Below, one piece after another: positions 1-9,384 of a stretch of 64,000 nucleotides of DNA. The position numbers were made by a program, and so were the translations under genes. The stretch comes from Dokdonella_A sp963775445 (GTDB lineage Bacteria > Pseudomonadota > Gammaproteobacteria > Xanthomonadales > Rhodanobacteraceae): assembly GCA_963775445.1 (NCBI GenBank), contig CAVZIT010000004.1, positions 434,001 to 498,000 on the forward strand, written 5' to 3'. Position 1 is the stretch's first letter. Every line of letters starts with the position of its first letter. The notes beneath the pieces are model-generated. The model was not told where the DNA came from and ran no database searches. It worked only from the letters and a program-made list of their open reading frames with translations.

Positions 1-73
1 GCACAACCACGGCGGTGGCGGTGGTGGAGGCGGCATGGGTGGAATGGGCGGCATGGGCGGCATGGATTTTTAA
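1..73 (+). CDS. groEL: 60 kDa chaperonin GroEL, C-terminal end (partial)
   Basis: Only the last 23 codons are inside the window. They encode a glycine-rich stretch followed by repeated GGM units ending in MDF and a TAA stop. Such GGM tails are the flexible C-terminus that projects into the GroEL folding chamber, and the DF ending resembles that of Xanthomonadales. The gene continues off the left edge. A separate 76-codon piece of a groEL 5' end lies about 10 kb to the right and is annotated on its own. Confidence 0.93.
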   Translation, partial: HNHGGGGGGGGMGGMGGMGGMDF

Positions 74-100
74 GCCGCGGCCTCCGGCAAGCCTGACTGC

Positions 101-130
101 GAAGCCCGGCCTTGTGCCGGGCTTCGTGTT
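101..130 (+). terminator. Rho-independent terminator after groEL
   Basis: A perfect 10-bp stem (GAAGCCCGGC pairing with GCCGGGCTTC) around a 5-nt loop is followed by a T-rich stretch. It lies 28 nt past the groEL stop and fits transcription ending of the groESL operon. Confidence 0.85.
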
Positions 131-284
131 TTCCGGGGCTGGAGACGTGCCTTGGCCGGCACGCGGCCCGGAATCTTACTGTCTGCATCGCGCCGATGTC
201 TGACACACGGCGTCGGAAAACGCTGGTACCAGGCCGGGACGGTGCGCGGAATCCTGTGCAACCGATCTTGCACGGGAGCCTTGC

Positions 285-1810
285 GTGCTGCGTCTGGCCT
301 CACCACGGCCGCAGGCCGCGGCTGGCGCGCCTGCGGGCATCGGCCCCGTCGCGCCGCGCTACGCGCGGCACGCGCCGGAGCGCACGCTGCTGTGCGAGCT
401 GGTGCAGGCGCACTACCCGGATTTCATTGCGCGCCTTGAGTCGGAAGACCGCTCCGTGCCTGCAATACGTGCGCGAGGAGTTCGAGGGATACCTGCGTTG
501 TGGCGTGCTCGACCACGGCTTCCTGCGCGTGGTGTGCGAGCAATGCCATGCGGAACGGCTGCTGGCGTTTTCCTGCAAGAAGCGCGGCATCTGTGCCCGA
601 GCTGCGGCGCGCGCCGCATGGCCGAGAGTGCGCGGCATCTGGTGGAGGAGGTGTTCGGCGCGCGGCCGGTGCGGCAGTGGGTGCTGAGCTTTCCGTATCC
701 GTTGCGCTTGCTGTTCGCCAGCAAGCCCGAAGCCATCGGCCCGGTGCTGGGCATCGTGCAGCGCGTGATCGCAGGCTGGCTGGCGGATCGAACGGGCGTC
801 GACCGCGCCACGGCGCAGTGCGGCGCGGTGACACTGATCCAGCGCTTCGGCGGCGCGCTCAACGTGAACATCCACTTCCACATGCTGTGGTTCGACGGCG
901 TGTACGAGGCGAACGTGAAGCAGCCGCAGCGCAAGCCGCGCCTGCACCGCGCCCGCGCGCCCACCTGCGCCCAGTTGACGCAGCTGGCGGGGAAGATCGC
1001 GAGTCGCCTATGCCGGCACCTGACGCGCAAAGGCTGGCTCGAAGGCGAGGACGAATCCCTCTTCCTGTCGGACAGCGCCGGCGGCGACGACGGCATGGAC
1101 GCGCTGCGGATGAGTTCGATCACCTACCGCATCGCCACCGGTGCGCAGGCCGGGCGCAAGGTCGTCACCCTGCAGACGCTGCCGGGTGATGCCGGCCCCA
1201 TCGAAGGCGATGCAGGCAAGGTCGGCGGCTTCTCGCTGCACGCGGGCGTGGCTGCCGAAGCGCACGAGAGCCTGAAGCTCGAACGCCTGTGCCGCTACAT
1301 CACGCGCCCGGCGATCAGCGAGAAGCGGCTGTCGATCTCACCGCAGGGCAGGGTGCGCTACGAACTGAAGACCCCGTGGCGGAATGGCACCACCCATGTC
1401 GAACGGGATGCCGGTGGACTTCATCGCCAAGGTGGCGGCGCTGGTACCCGCCGCCGCGCGCGCACCTGACCCGGTTCCACGGCGTGTTTGCCCCGAACGC
1501 CGCCCTGCGCGCACAGCTCACGCCCGCGCATCGTGGCAAAGGCAACAAAGCGGCGAGCGATGATGCCGCCAACCCGAATGATCGAACGCCGGACGAAAAA
1601 CGCCGCGCCATGACCTGGGCGCAACGCCTCAAGCGCGTGTTCGGCATCGACGTGGAAACCTGCGACCACTGCGGCGGCAAGGTGCGCATCGTCGCATCCG
1701 TCGAAGAACCCCACGCCATCCGCGCCATCCTCGCGCACTTCGCCCAGCACGACGCACTCGAGTCCGCGCACTACCGCCCCGCCCCGCGCGCACCGCCGGC
1801 CGCCGCGTAA
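285..1810 (+). pseudogene. IS91-family HUH transposase, frameshifted (copy A)
   Basis: Pieced together across frames, the product has the N-terminal zinc-binding domain (CGVLDHG, then CEQC, SCKKRG and CPSCGARR), the HUH rolling-circle domain (NVNIHFHM, SITYR, LCRYITRP) and the C-terminal part (TRFHGVFAPN, MTWAQRLKRVFGI, a CDHCGG zinc knuckle). Reading frame changes are needed near 455, 590, 1400 and 1455, so no intact protein can be made by ordinary translation. The likely original start is GTG at 285. IS91-family transposases nick and transfer a single strand through paired tyrosines. The central part is nearly identical in DNA to copy B, so the two copies separated fairly recently. Confidence 0.85.
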
Positions 1811-2073
1811 CACCCCGTCGGCCGAGCCGCCGACGGCGAAAGTCCGTAAACCTTGCGATGCGGCCATGCACCCGCAGGATCGCGCTCGGCCCGAGGCCGG
1901 GAATCGGCGAGACTTGGCCGTGCATCACGACGCGGAATACTGCCGAACGCCGATCAAACCGCGGAAATGCTCTGCGACGACGCGCCAACCACGGCCAAAC
2001 CGAGCCAAACCGACGCTTGCGCCGCCTCCGGCGACCGCGCAGACGGTCCCAAAAGGGCGTTTGAATTTCCCAT
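285..2073 (+). mobile_element. Decayed IS91-family element, copy A
   Basis: This holds a broken IS91-type rolling-circle transposase (285-1810) plus about 260 nt of non-coding right end. The right end has a hairpin just after the transposase stop (stem CCGTCGGC 1815-1822 with GCCGACGG 1829-1836). It finishes in a segment around AAAAGGGCGTTTGAA (2051-2065) that is shared with the end of copy B (4979-4993), so the element's right end lies close to 2073. The left end is not resolved; it is somewhere between the groEL terminator and 285. I saw no terminal inverted repeats or target duplication, as expected for this family. Just beyond the right end is the stub of a truncated secreted-protein gene. 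Confidence 0.72.
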
Positions 2074-2147
2074 ACTCCCCGCTATGCGATATCGGTGCTT
2101 TCGAATACGCGCTGCCTGATTCAATTTTTGCCGATGGGTTTCAGTAG
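2072..2147 (+). pseudogene. 3' stub of a choice-of-anchor/beta-helix secreted protein
   Basis: About 25 codons directly after the right end of IS91 copy A read LCDIGAFEY, then PDSIFADGFQ and a TAG stop. DIGAFE/DIGAYE followed by an F-x-(D/N)-G-F ending is exactly how the beta-helix protein at 5084-6109 ends, so this is the surviving 3' tip of a relative whose body was lost at the element junction. It is not expressible as it stands. The assignment rests on these short motifs only. Confidence 0.6.
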
Positions 2148-2203
2148 GCGGCAAAGGGGGGATTTGGGGGACAGGGAATTCTCCGTTCCCCCGTCTCCAG
2201 TGA

Positions 2204-3421
2204 TCAATTCGACTCGAACCCATCGGCGAACACGTAAATCGGTGCGATCGGCGATTGTGCGATGTACTTGGCGAGCGTGTCGCCGCCGGCGCTCGTGAAC
2301 ACGCCTCCCGCAGCGATCCGGGCGCCGACCGTGGCCAAGGCCAGCACGTTTGCGCTCGCGGACAGCGGGCCGTTGCCGGCACCGTCGGAACCGAGCGGGT
2401 GCCAGGCGACGCCATCCCAGTAGACGATCGCATCGGCGAGCGGGTTCCCACTCGCGTCATCGAAGCTGCCCGCCGCGAAAACGAGCGACCCGGCGACGGC
2501 GAGCGCGTGGATGCTGGTCGGCGTGGAGAAATAATTGGGACCGATCGCGTGCCACGCGCCGTCGCCCCACCGCGCCACGTAGCTCGCGCCGGCGATGCCG
2601 GCGATATCCACGGCGTCGGTGCCCACGAAGACATTTGTGCCATCGGACGCGAGCGCCCGCACAATGGAGTCGACGGCGCCGCCGCCGGCGCCTGGACCAC
2701 TTCCCATCGCGTGCCACGTGCCGTCGTACGCGCCAATATGGTCGATCGCCGGGTTGCCGACGATGTCGATTGCCGACCCGCCGGCATACAACGTTCCGCT
2801 GTCGTCGGCAGTGAGCGCGTAGATCGCGCCGTTCAGGCTGTCGGCAACGCTCGGGACTGTCGAGTTCGCGGCTCCCGTCGTCAGGTTGCAGGCCACGAGG
2901 TAGTCGGCCGACGCGATCCCGGCGCCCTCCTGGAACGACCCACCGACGTAGAGCGTGGTGCCAATCACTTGCAAGGCGTTGACGTTGGCAGTGAACGATG
3001 GCCCGCCCGCAACCGAACTGCAGAATGGACCCCAGGCGGACCCGTTCCAGACCGCGAGGAAGTCGGCGTCGGGATTACCGCTCGCGTCGGTGAAACTCCC
3101 CCCTACGAACAGCTTGCCGCCGGCGAACGCGATGGCATTGACGGGACCGTTGAGCGATGCGAACCCGCTCCATGCGGCGCCGTTCCACTTGGCGATGTAA
3201 TCCGCGGACGCGACACCGCCGGCATCGGTGAACGCTCCTCCGACATACAGACTGGTTCCATCCGCGTGCAACGCACGCACGGCGCCGTTGAGCGAGGCGG
3301 TTCCGGGCGATCCGCCAGTGCCGAGGTGGGTCCATACGAAGTCTCCGGCCCACGCTTCAGGAGCCCAGACGACGACAAGTATGCCGAACGAGCAGATTGC
3401 GGTCGCGAGGAGTTTGCGCAT
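2204..3421 (-). CDS. Secreted beta-propeller-like repeat protein with C-terminal FADGFE motif
   Basis: The 405-residue product starts with a signal peptide (MRKLLATAICSFGILVV, cleavage likely after AWA). It then consists of repeats of about 45-50 residues with the pattern LYVGG-x-F-x-D-A-x-G followed by a W-N-G-x-A-W element, as in delta-60/Kelch-like propellers of surface proteins. The C-terminus ends VFADGFESN, the motif shared by other secreted proteins in this window. The start at 3421 is chosen because the signal peptide begins there. A decayed IS91 copy lies about 90 nt upstream and may have removed the native promoter. No enzymatic motif is visible; a role at the cell surface is inferred. 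Confidence 0.75.
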   Translation of the reverse strand: MRKLLATAICSFGILVVVWAPEAWAGDFVWTHLGTGGSPGTASLNGAVRALHADGTSLYVGGAFTDAGGVASADYIAKWNGAAWSGFASLNGPVNAIAFAGGKLFVGGSFTDASGNPDADFLAVWNGSAWGPFCSSVAGGPSFTANVNALQVIGTTLYVGGSFQEGAGIASADYLVACNLTTGAANSTVPSVADSLNGAIYALTADDSGTLYAGGSAIDIVGNPAIDHIGAYDGTWHAMGSGPGAGGGAVDSIVRALASDGTNVFVGTDAVDIAGIAGASYVARWGDGAWHAIGPNYFSTPTSIHALAVAGSLVFAAGSFDDASGNPLADAIVYWDGVAWHPLGSDGAGNGPLSASANVLALATVGARIAAGGVFTSAGGDTLAKYIAQSPIAPIYVFADGFESN

Positions 3422-3514
3422 GTTCGGAACGCTACTCCTAATGTTGGGAAAAGCAATGCCAACCGCGCCAGGCACACCCATCTGAAAACCTTCTGGATAT
3501 CATGACGCCTGTGC

Positions 3515-4762
3515 GTACTTGTAGACCGCTTCGTGCCTGCCTTCGTGCGCGCGGAGTTCGAGGAATACCTGCGCTGCGGTGTGCTCGACCACGGCTTCCT
3601 GCGCGTGGTGTGCGAGCAGTGCCATGCCGAACGGCTGGTGGGGTTTTCCTGCAAGAAGCGCGGCATGTGTGCCCGAGTTGCGGTGCACGCCGCATGGCCG
3701 AGTCGGCGCGGCATCTGGTGGAGGAGGTGTTCGGCGCGCGGCCGGTGCGGCAGTGGGTGTTGAGTTTCCCGGTGCCGTTGCGCTTGCTGTTCGCCAGCAA
3801 GCCCGAAGCCATCGGCCCGGTGCTGGGCATCGTGCAGCGCGTGATCGCAGGCTGGCTGGCGGATCGAACGGGGGTCGACCGCGCCACGGCGCAGTGCGGC
3901 GCGGTGACACTGATCCAGCGCTTCGGCGGCGCGCTCAACGTGAACATCCACTTCCACATGCTGTGGTTCGACGGCGTGTACGAGGCGAACGTGAAGCAGC
4001 CGCAGCGCAAGCCGCGCCTGCACCGCGCCCGCGCGCCCACCTGCGCCCAGTTGACGCAGAGCTGGCGGAGAAGATCGCGAGTCGCCTATGCCGGCACCTG
4101 ACGCGCAAAGGCTGGCTCGAAGGCGAGGACGAATCCCTCTTCCTGTCGGACAGTGTCGGCGGCGACGACGGCATGGATGCGCTGCGGATGAGTTCGATCA
4201 CCTACCGCATCGCCACCGGTGCGCAGGCCGGGCGCAAGGTCGTCACCCTGCAGACGCTGCCGCGAGCAGCGGCTGTCGCTTTCGGCGCGGGGCAGGGTGC
4301 GTTACCAGCTCAAGACCCCGTGGCGGAACGGCACCACGCACGTGGCGTTCGAGCCCATCGAGTTCATCGCCAAACTGGCGGCGCTGGTGGCGCCGCCGCG
4401 CGCGCACCTGACACGATTCCACGGCGTCTTTGCCCCGAACGCCGCCCTGCGCGCACGGCTGACGCCATCGGGGCGCGGCAGGCGGCCTGCCATCGATGGA
4501 GCACCGGCAGACGGCGACGCCCGCACCGAGCACCGCACCCCGAGGAGCGTTGCCGCGCGATGACGTGGGCGCAACGCCTCAAGCGCGTGTTTGGCATCGA
4601 CGTGACCACCTGCGTCCACTGCGGCGGCCCGGTGCGGATCGTGGCCAGCATCGAAGACCCTGCGACCATCCGCGCCATCCTCGCCCACTTCGCAAGGCAC
4701 GGCGCACGGGAGTTCGCGCACTACCGCCCGCCCCGCGCGCCCCGCCCGCTGCGGCGGCGTGA
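3515..4762 (+). pseudogene. IS91-family transposase fragment (copy B)
   Basis: The fragment begins inside the zinc-binding domain (FEEYLRCGVLDHG), continues through CPSCGARRM and the HUH motif NVNIHFHM, then loses about 45 residues including the LCRYITRP tyrosine segment at 4260. It resumes at RYQLKTPWRNGTTH and runs to the CVHCGG knuckle. At least four frame changes are needed. One of them, between KKRG and CPSCG (about 3665), is at the same place and of the same kind as in copy A. With the catalytic segment deleted, this copy cannot encode an active enzyme. Confidence 0.83.
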
Positions 4763-5003
4763 CATCCCGCCGGCCACGATGCCGACGGCGAAACCGCAAC
4801 CAGATCCGATGCGGCCACGCGCCCGCAGGGCGCGCTCGGCGCGCTGTCGGGGATCGGTGGGAATTGGCCGGGCACCGCGCGCCTGGGCGGCCGTGCAAGG
4901 TCGAAAAGCCACCCGCCGACGTCCGATCCAAGCCCAAATCCGCGCTTGCGCGACCGCCGCCTACTCGCCAGACTGCCCGAAAAGGGCGTTTGAACTTCCT
5001 ATC
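3515..5003 (+). mobile_element. Decayed IS91-family element, copy B (5'-truncated, internally deleted)
   Basis: This second copy is in the same orientation as copy A. It lacks the first part of the transposase gene and about 130 nt inside it, but keeps the right-hand non-coding end. The stretch 3720-4260 matches 660-1185 of copy A almost base for base. The shared right end (around 4979-5002) marks the element boundary. Bases 4763-5003 carry no gene beyond this element end. Confidence 0.72.
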
Positions 5004-5083
5004 TTCTCTTCTTGTGCACCGATCCGCCACACACTGACAGATCGCTCAGGCTCAGGCGCCGGGTCGAACCCGTGATGTTGTCG

Positions 5084-6109
5084 TCACTGAAAACCGTTGG
5101 TAAACAGCACTTCGGATTCGTAGGCGCCGATATCGACGTGTTGTCCGACAAGGCGTTCGCCGAAAGCCAGGTCCAGGATGCCGATACCGCCAAGCGGGGG
5201 CGTATCCAGGCCCGCATTGATCAGGGGCGATTCGAGTCCGGGCCGCACGCTGAGGATCCCGCTGAATTGCGGATCCACGCTGAGATCGTTGCTTTCGCTG
5301 GCCGGCGCAAGTCCATCGCGCACGCCGATGTCGTTGTTGTAGAAATTCGCTAGCCCGCTCTGGTCGTACAGATCGTTGCCTTCGTTGCCCCAGAGCAGAT
5401 TGTTGCTGATGTTATACGTGCCGCTACCGGCCAGATCCAACGCGCCCAGTCCGGCATGATTGGCGAGCAGATTGCCGACAATCGTGTTGTTGTTCAGGTC
5501 GGCCTCGCCGTCATTGTTCAGATAAATCGTATTGGTGCCCTGGTTGCCGAAGAACAGATTGTCCCGCATCAGGATCGTGCCGGGCGAGGAGACATAAATC
5601 GCGCCACCTTGATTCGTGGCGGCGCGATTGGCAGCAAATATGTTGTTGTCAATCTGGACGTACGTGCCGACCGGTGCGCTGACATTCAGCGCACCGCCGG
5701 CGTACTGTGCGGGATTGCCGTTCTGGAACGTGAGTCCAAAAATGCTGACACCGCCATTCGCGCTGATGGTCAGCGGTCGCGCGGAATTCTGACCGTCAAG
5801 CACGCTGCTGCCCGCAGTTGCGCGCACGTCGCAGCCCGGCGCCCAGCGGCCGGAAATCGCCAGATCATAAGTTTCTGAGGGAACCGCGTTGTACTCAAGG
5901 TCGCCGCCGAGATCGTAGGTGCCGACCTCAAGCTCGATGAAATCGTCGTCGCCGTTGTCTTGTGCGGCGATCAACGCAGCCGCCAACCCCAAAGAATTGT
6001 TCACGCAGGTGACTGCGGCATTTGCCATCGTCCAACCCATCGCTGCGACGATGAGCAACAGTAAACCGAGTGATTTGGCTGTGCAAAGACAACTTTGGCG
6101 AATGTTCAT
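5084..6109 (-). CDS. Secreted right-handed beta-helix (choice-of-anchor Q-like) protein
   Basis: The 341-residue protein has a signal peptide (LGLLLLIVAAMGWTMANA), an N-terminal adhesin-like part (FIELEVGTYDL, ISGRWAPGC), then asparagine-rich rungs such as IDNNIFAANRA, MRDNLFFGNQG and LNNNTIVGN typical of parallel beta-helices of polymorphic outer-membrane-type proteins. It ends with HVDIGAYES and LFTNGFQ, the C-terminal motif shared with three other loci here. A GGAGG ribosome site lies 5 nt before the ATG at 6109. No catalytic residues are recognisable; export and display are inferred. Confidence 0.8.
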   Translation of the reverse strand: MNIRQSCLCTAKSLGLLLLIVAAMGWTMANAAVTCVNNSLGLAAALIAAQDNGDDDFIELEVGTYDLGGDLEYNAVPSETYDLAISGRWAPGCDVRATAGSSVLDGQNSARPLTISANGGVSIFGLTFQNGNPAQYAGGALNVSAPVGTYVQIDNNIFAANRAATNQGGAIYVSSPGTILMRDNLFFGNQGTNTIYLNNDGEADLNNNTIVGNLLANHAGLGALDLAGSGTYNISNNLLWGNEGNDLYDQSGLANFYNNDIGVRDGLAPASESNDLSVDPQFSGILSVRPGLESPLINAGLDTPPLGGIGILDLAFGERLVGQHVDIGAYESEVLFTNGFQ

Positions 6110-6420
6110 TTCAGCCTCCAATCGCGTGTTTGACCTTGAAAATGGTCGGAAAGGCAAAATCAGGCACCGCGAAGTCCTGGAGCAACGCTGATCAAGTGGC
6201 GCAATCGTCGTGACACATGGCTGATCGCTCCGCATGGGACTCCTGTCCATGGAAACGGAATCCGCGGCGATTGCCGACACGAACGACGTGCGCTTTGTCC
6301 GGGAAATGTTCGACCCAGCGAAAGCGCATGAGCTTCCAAGCGCGGACGGGGCACGAATTTTCCCCTGTCGCCGCAGACGAATTCTCGACGCGGGCTCGGG
6401 CTACTGCCGCGTGGCCGTCG
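6110..6420. other. Intergenic region, nothing recognised
   Basis: This 311-nt stretch separates two leftward genes. I see no coding frame with family features, no strong hairpin followed by T residues and no clear repeat. It should hold the promoter of the beta-helix gene at 5084-6109, but no good -35/-10 pair stood out. Confidence 0.4.
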
Positions 6421-9384
6421 TCAGGTTCTGTGCAGACGCGCCGTTGCGGCGGCCAGCGGTTCGGTGAAGCGTGTCGCCAGTTGCGCATGCTGCGCCTGCG
6501 CGGATGCGGCAGCCGCGAGCAGCGTGCGAGCATCGGCGGGGCGCTTCAAATCCAGCAGGCACTCGGCCACGGCGACGCGCGCGCGGGCCAGCAGCGGACT
6601 TTGCGGGTCGTCGAGTCGCTCGCGCAGGATCACGGCGCGTTGCAGGTCGGGCAGTGCCTGCTGTGGCATACCCGCGAGTCGGTGTGCTTCACCCAGCCAC
6701 AAGCGGATTTTGGCTTCATCGTCCAACAGCGCGGCCGCCTGCGGCAGCGACTGGATGCGCGACAATAGCGACGCGCCGATCACGACCGCAGCGGCAGGGT
6801 GTCTGGCGAAAATCTGAACTTGCATCAAGTCAGCGCTTGCCTGCACGTATTGCGGCGGCAGAGTGGTGCCGATCGCGGGCCAGTCGGCCAGCACCTCATT
6901 GAACACCGTTTGCGCGCGTGCGGGGTCGCCGTTGGCAAACCACAGTTCGGCTTGTACCAACCTGGCACGCGCATAACTCCCGCTTTCGCGTCCATAAGCG
7001 CGAGAGATGGCGGCGACGGCGTCGTCAATGTTGGTTGCGGCTTCCGCGAGGCGGCCTTGGACGAGCAGTGTCTGTCCATAATGCGCCAACGCGATCGCGT
7101 GTAGATGGCTTCCCACCGCCGAGCTGTCGAGGCAGGTCTTGAGCGATTCCGCCGCAGCCTCCGGCTCGCCGCGCTCGTACTGGAGGCTGCCCAGATCAAG
7201 CCGCAGCAATGGCACCAGTTCCTTGTCGTCGGCACCGCGGGTGCGCAGCATTGTTTGCAGCGCCGTGGTCAGCAGCTTTTGCGCCTCGCCGCGGCGGCCG
7301 GTGTCCGCCAACATCTTCGCAAGATCCTGCTGCGCGCTCGCGGTCCAGGGATTGTCGGCACCGGCGGATTCGGCGTAGATGGCGACTGCAGATCGCAGAT
7401 CGCGCTCGGCTTCCTTGAAATGCTGACGCTTGCGCAGCAGGTCGCCGAGTTGCTGATACGCGCTCGCCGCATCCAGGCGACGATGGTCGTCGCCCGCTGC
7501 GAGTGCGTAGGCCAGTCCTTGTCGATAGTGCGTATCGGCGAGATCCAGATTACCCGCGTATTCGGCGGCACGGGCCAGACCCAGCAAGGCCGTGATGAGC
7601 AAAGGGCTGTCAGGATGATAGGTCTGAATGATGCGCAAGCCTTCGGAGAACTGCCGCACGGCGGCGGGATTGTCGGCGGGCAGCGACAGATACGCATTTT
7701 GCCCGAGATAGTAATAGGCGTTTGCGCGCGTCGTCGATGAAAGATCGCCGGCTTGGTCAAGTGAGTGCAGCGCATCCTGCAGAATCCTGGTGCTCTCGTC
7801 GGTACGGCCGGAGTCGGTGAGTGCGGCCCCGAGTACGACTTGCACGGCCGCGACCGACGCATCACCGGGCGCGTTGCCGTGAGCGTCCCGCAGCGTACGG
7901 ATCTGTTCCTCGTACAAGGCGACTGCGGGTTTGCTGAGCGCGAGATCGGCATAAAGCCGCCCAATCGTACCTAGCAGCTCGGCACGCACCTCCGGAACAT
8001 CTCGCAGTTGCGTGCGGATACGGGCGGCACCCATGGCCAACAGTTGTTCCGCTGTGGTTCGCCGCGCCTGCGCGCCGTCAGGGTTCGCGATGCTGTTGCG
8101 TTTGAAGATGTCGAGCAGAAATTCCTTCACGGCGGTGGCACGCTGCGCCTGCGCCTGCGCCACACGCGCCTGCCAGACCACACCTGCGATTCCCGCGACG
8201 AGCGCCAGCGCGACGATGGATGCTGCCACGGCGCCGAGGCGATGACGGCGCACGAAGCGCGCGGCGATGTAGTGCAAACCTGGCCGGGCGATCGTCAGCG
8301 GCCGATGCCCGAGCCAGCGCGAAATATCCTCGCGCAGCAGCGCGACTGATGCGTAGCGTTGCGCCGCCACCGGTTCCAGCGCGTGCGCGATGATGCGGCC
8401 GAGATCGCCGCGCAGCGAGGCCGAAACAACTTTCAGTTCTGCAGCCGCCATTTCGGCATCGAACCCGGTATTGGCATGCCGTGCGAGCTTACCGGTGGTC
8501 CAGCCAATGGTCGCAGTGCCGCGCTCCAGTGTGGGCAGGCGCGTCCCGCTGATCAGTTCGTACAGCAGCAGCCCCAATGCATGCACATCGGTGCCAGTGG
8601 TCACGCGCTCGCCGCGCAGTTGCTCGGGCGCGGCGTATTCGGGCGTGAACACGCGTGTGGCGGGCGATTGTTCCTCGGCTGGATCCAGCACCACTGCAAT
8701 GCCGAAGTCCAGCAACTTGACGACGCCATCGGCTGTGACCAGCACATTGGCCGGCTTCAGATCACGATGCACCACGAGTTGCGAATGCGCATGCGCAATT
8801 GCGGCGCAGACCTGATCGAACAGGCGTACCCGATCCCGGATGCCGTGATTGTGCTGGCGACAATAGTCGAGCAGCGCATCGCCGTCGACATATTCCATTG
8901 CCAGCCAGGCGCGTCCTGCGTCGACGCCGGCATCGACAAAGGCCGTGATGTTGGGGTGCGCCAGTGCTGCGAGGATGCGTCGCTCGCGTGCCGCGAGGCG
9001 CGACAGGCGTGCGACGTCGCCGTCCAGCAGTTTCAGTGCGACGCGCTGGGTGAAATCCGCGTCGCTGCGTTCGGCCAGATGGACCACACCCATGCCGCCA
9101 ATGCCGATGCGTTGCAACAGCCGAAACGGACCGACGCGTGCCGGAACCGGAGTCTCGACATCCGGCAGCAGGCACTTGAACGGGCCGGGTGCCACGTCCA
9201 CATCGTCCTGTGCCCCGCCAAGCAGTTCGCGCACGACCCCTGCAAGCGCGGCATCGGTGACGGCGACCTGCTCAAGCCGCGCCAATTGTCGCTCCGGCGT
9301 GAGTCCGGCCAGCGCGTCGAGCAAACCGCGCACGGCGCTCCAGCGCTCGGCGGAGAACAGCGGATCGCCGCCGCCCTCGGTCAC
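6421..9384 (-). CDS. Membrane Ser/Thr protein kinase with C-terminal TPR region
   Basis: The 987-residue product is a Hanks-type kinase. The glycine loop GIGGMG is at about 94-99, the ATP lysine in ALKLL near 118, the catalytic loop HRDLKPAN at 206-213, DFG at 226-228 and APE near 252. One membrane helix follows at about 383-405, and the remaining 570 residues are helical TPR-type repeats that probably face the periplasm. The GTG start overlaps the sigma-factor stop (GTGA), so the two are co-translated. In related ECF/kinase pairs the kinase phosphorylates its sigma partner; that role is inferred here. All catalytic residues are present. Confidence 0.9.
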   Translation of the reverse strand: MTEGGGDPLFSAERWSAVRGLLDALAGLTPERQLARLEQVAVTDAALAGVVRELLGGAQDDVDVAPGPFKCLLPDVETPVPARVGPFRLLQRIGIGGMGVVHLAERSDADFTQRVALKLLDGDVARLSRLAARERRILAALAHPNITAFVDAGVDAGRAWLAMEYVDGDALLDYCRQHNHGIRDRVRLFDQVCAAIAHAHSQLVVHRDLKPANVLVTADGVVKLLDFGIAVVLDPAEEQSPATRVFTPEYAAPEQLRGERVTTGTDVHALGLLLYELISGTRLPTLERGTATIGWTTGKLARHANTGFDAEMAAAELKVVSASLRGDLGRIIAHALEPVAAQRYASVALLREDISRWLGHRPLTIARPGLHYIAARFVRRHRLGAVAASIVALALVAGIAGVVWQARVAQAQAQRATAVKEFLLDIFKRNSIANPDGAQARRTTAEQLLAMGAARIRTQLRDVPEVRAELLGTIGRLYADLALSKPAVALYEEQIRTLRDAHGNAPGDASVAAVQVVLGAALTDSGRTDESTRILQDALHSLDQAGDLSSTTRANAYYYLGQNAYLSLPADNPAAVRQFSEGLRIIQTYHPDSPLLITALLGLARAAEYAGNLDLADTHYRQGLAYALAAGDDHRRLDAASAYQQLGDLLRKRQHFKEAERDLRSAVAIYAESAGADNPWTASAQQDLAKMLADTGRRGEAQKLLTTALQTMLRTRGADDKELVPLLRLDLGSLQYERGEPEAAAESLKTCLDSSAVGSHLHAIALAHYGQTLLVQGRLAEAATNIDDAVAAISRAYGRESGSYARARLVQAELWFANGDPARAQTVFNEVLADWPAIGTTLPPQYVQASADLMQVQIFARHPAAAVVIGASLLSRIQSLPQAAALLDDEAKIRLWLGEAHRLAGMPQQALPDLQRAVILRERLDDPQSPLLARARVAVAECLLDLKRPADARTLLAAAASAQAQHAQLATRFTEPLAAATARLHRT

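Noticed and set aside
1..72. GGT/GGC/ATG tandem repeat at the left edge
   Set aside because: It is the GGM-repeat tail of GroEL, not an independent satellite.
1866..2070. Small open frame preceding the IFADGFQ stub
   Set aside because: The part before 2070 is the non-coding right end of the IS91 copy; only the last 25 codons have protein-like conservation.
2255..3505. A 416-codon plus-strand frame opposite the propeller-like gene
   Set aside because: The minus-strand product has a signal peptide, clear repeats and the shared C-terminal motif; the plus frame has none.
4963..5083. Possible tRNA-like or att-like sequence near GGGTCGAACCC
   Set aside because: No cloverleaf can be folded around it; it lies between the IS91 end and the beta-helix gene stop.
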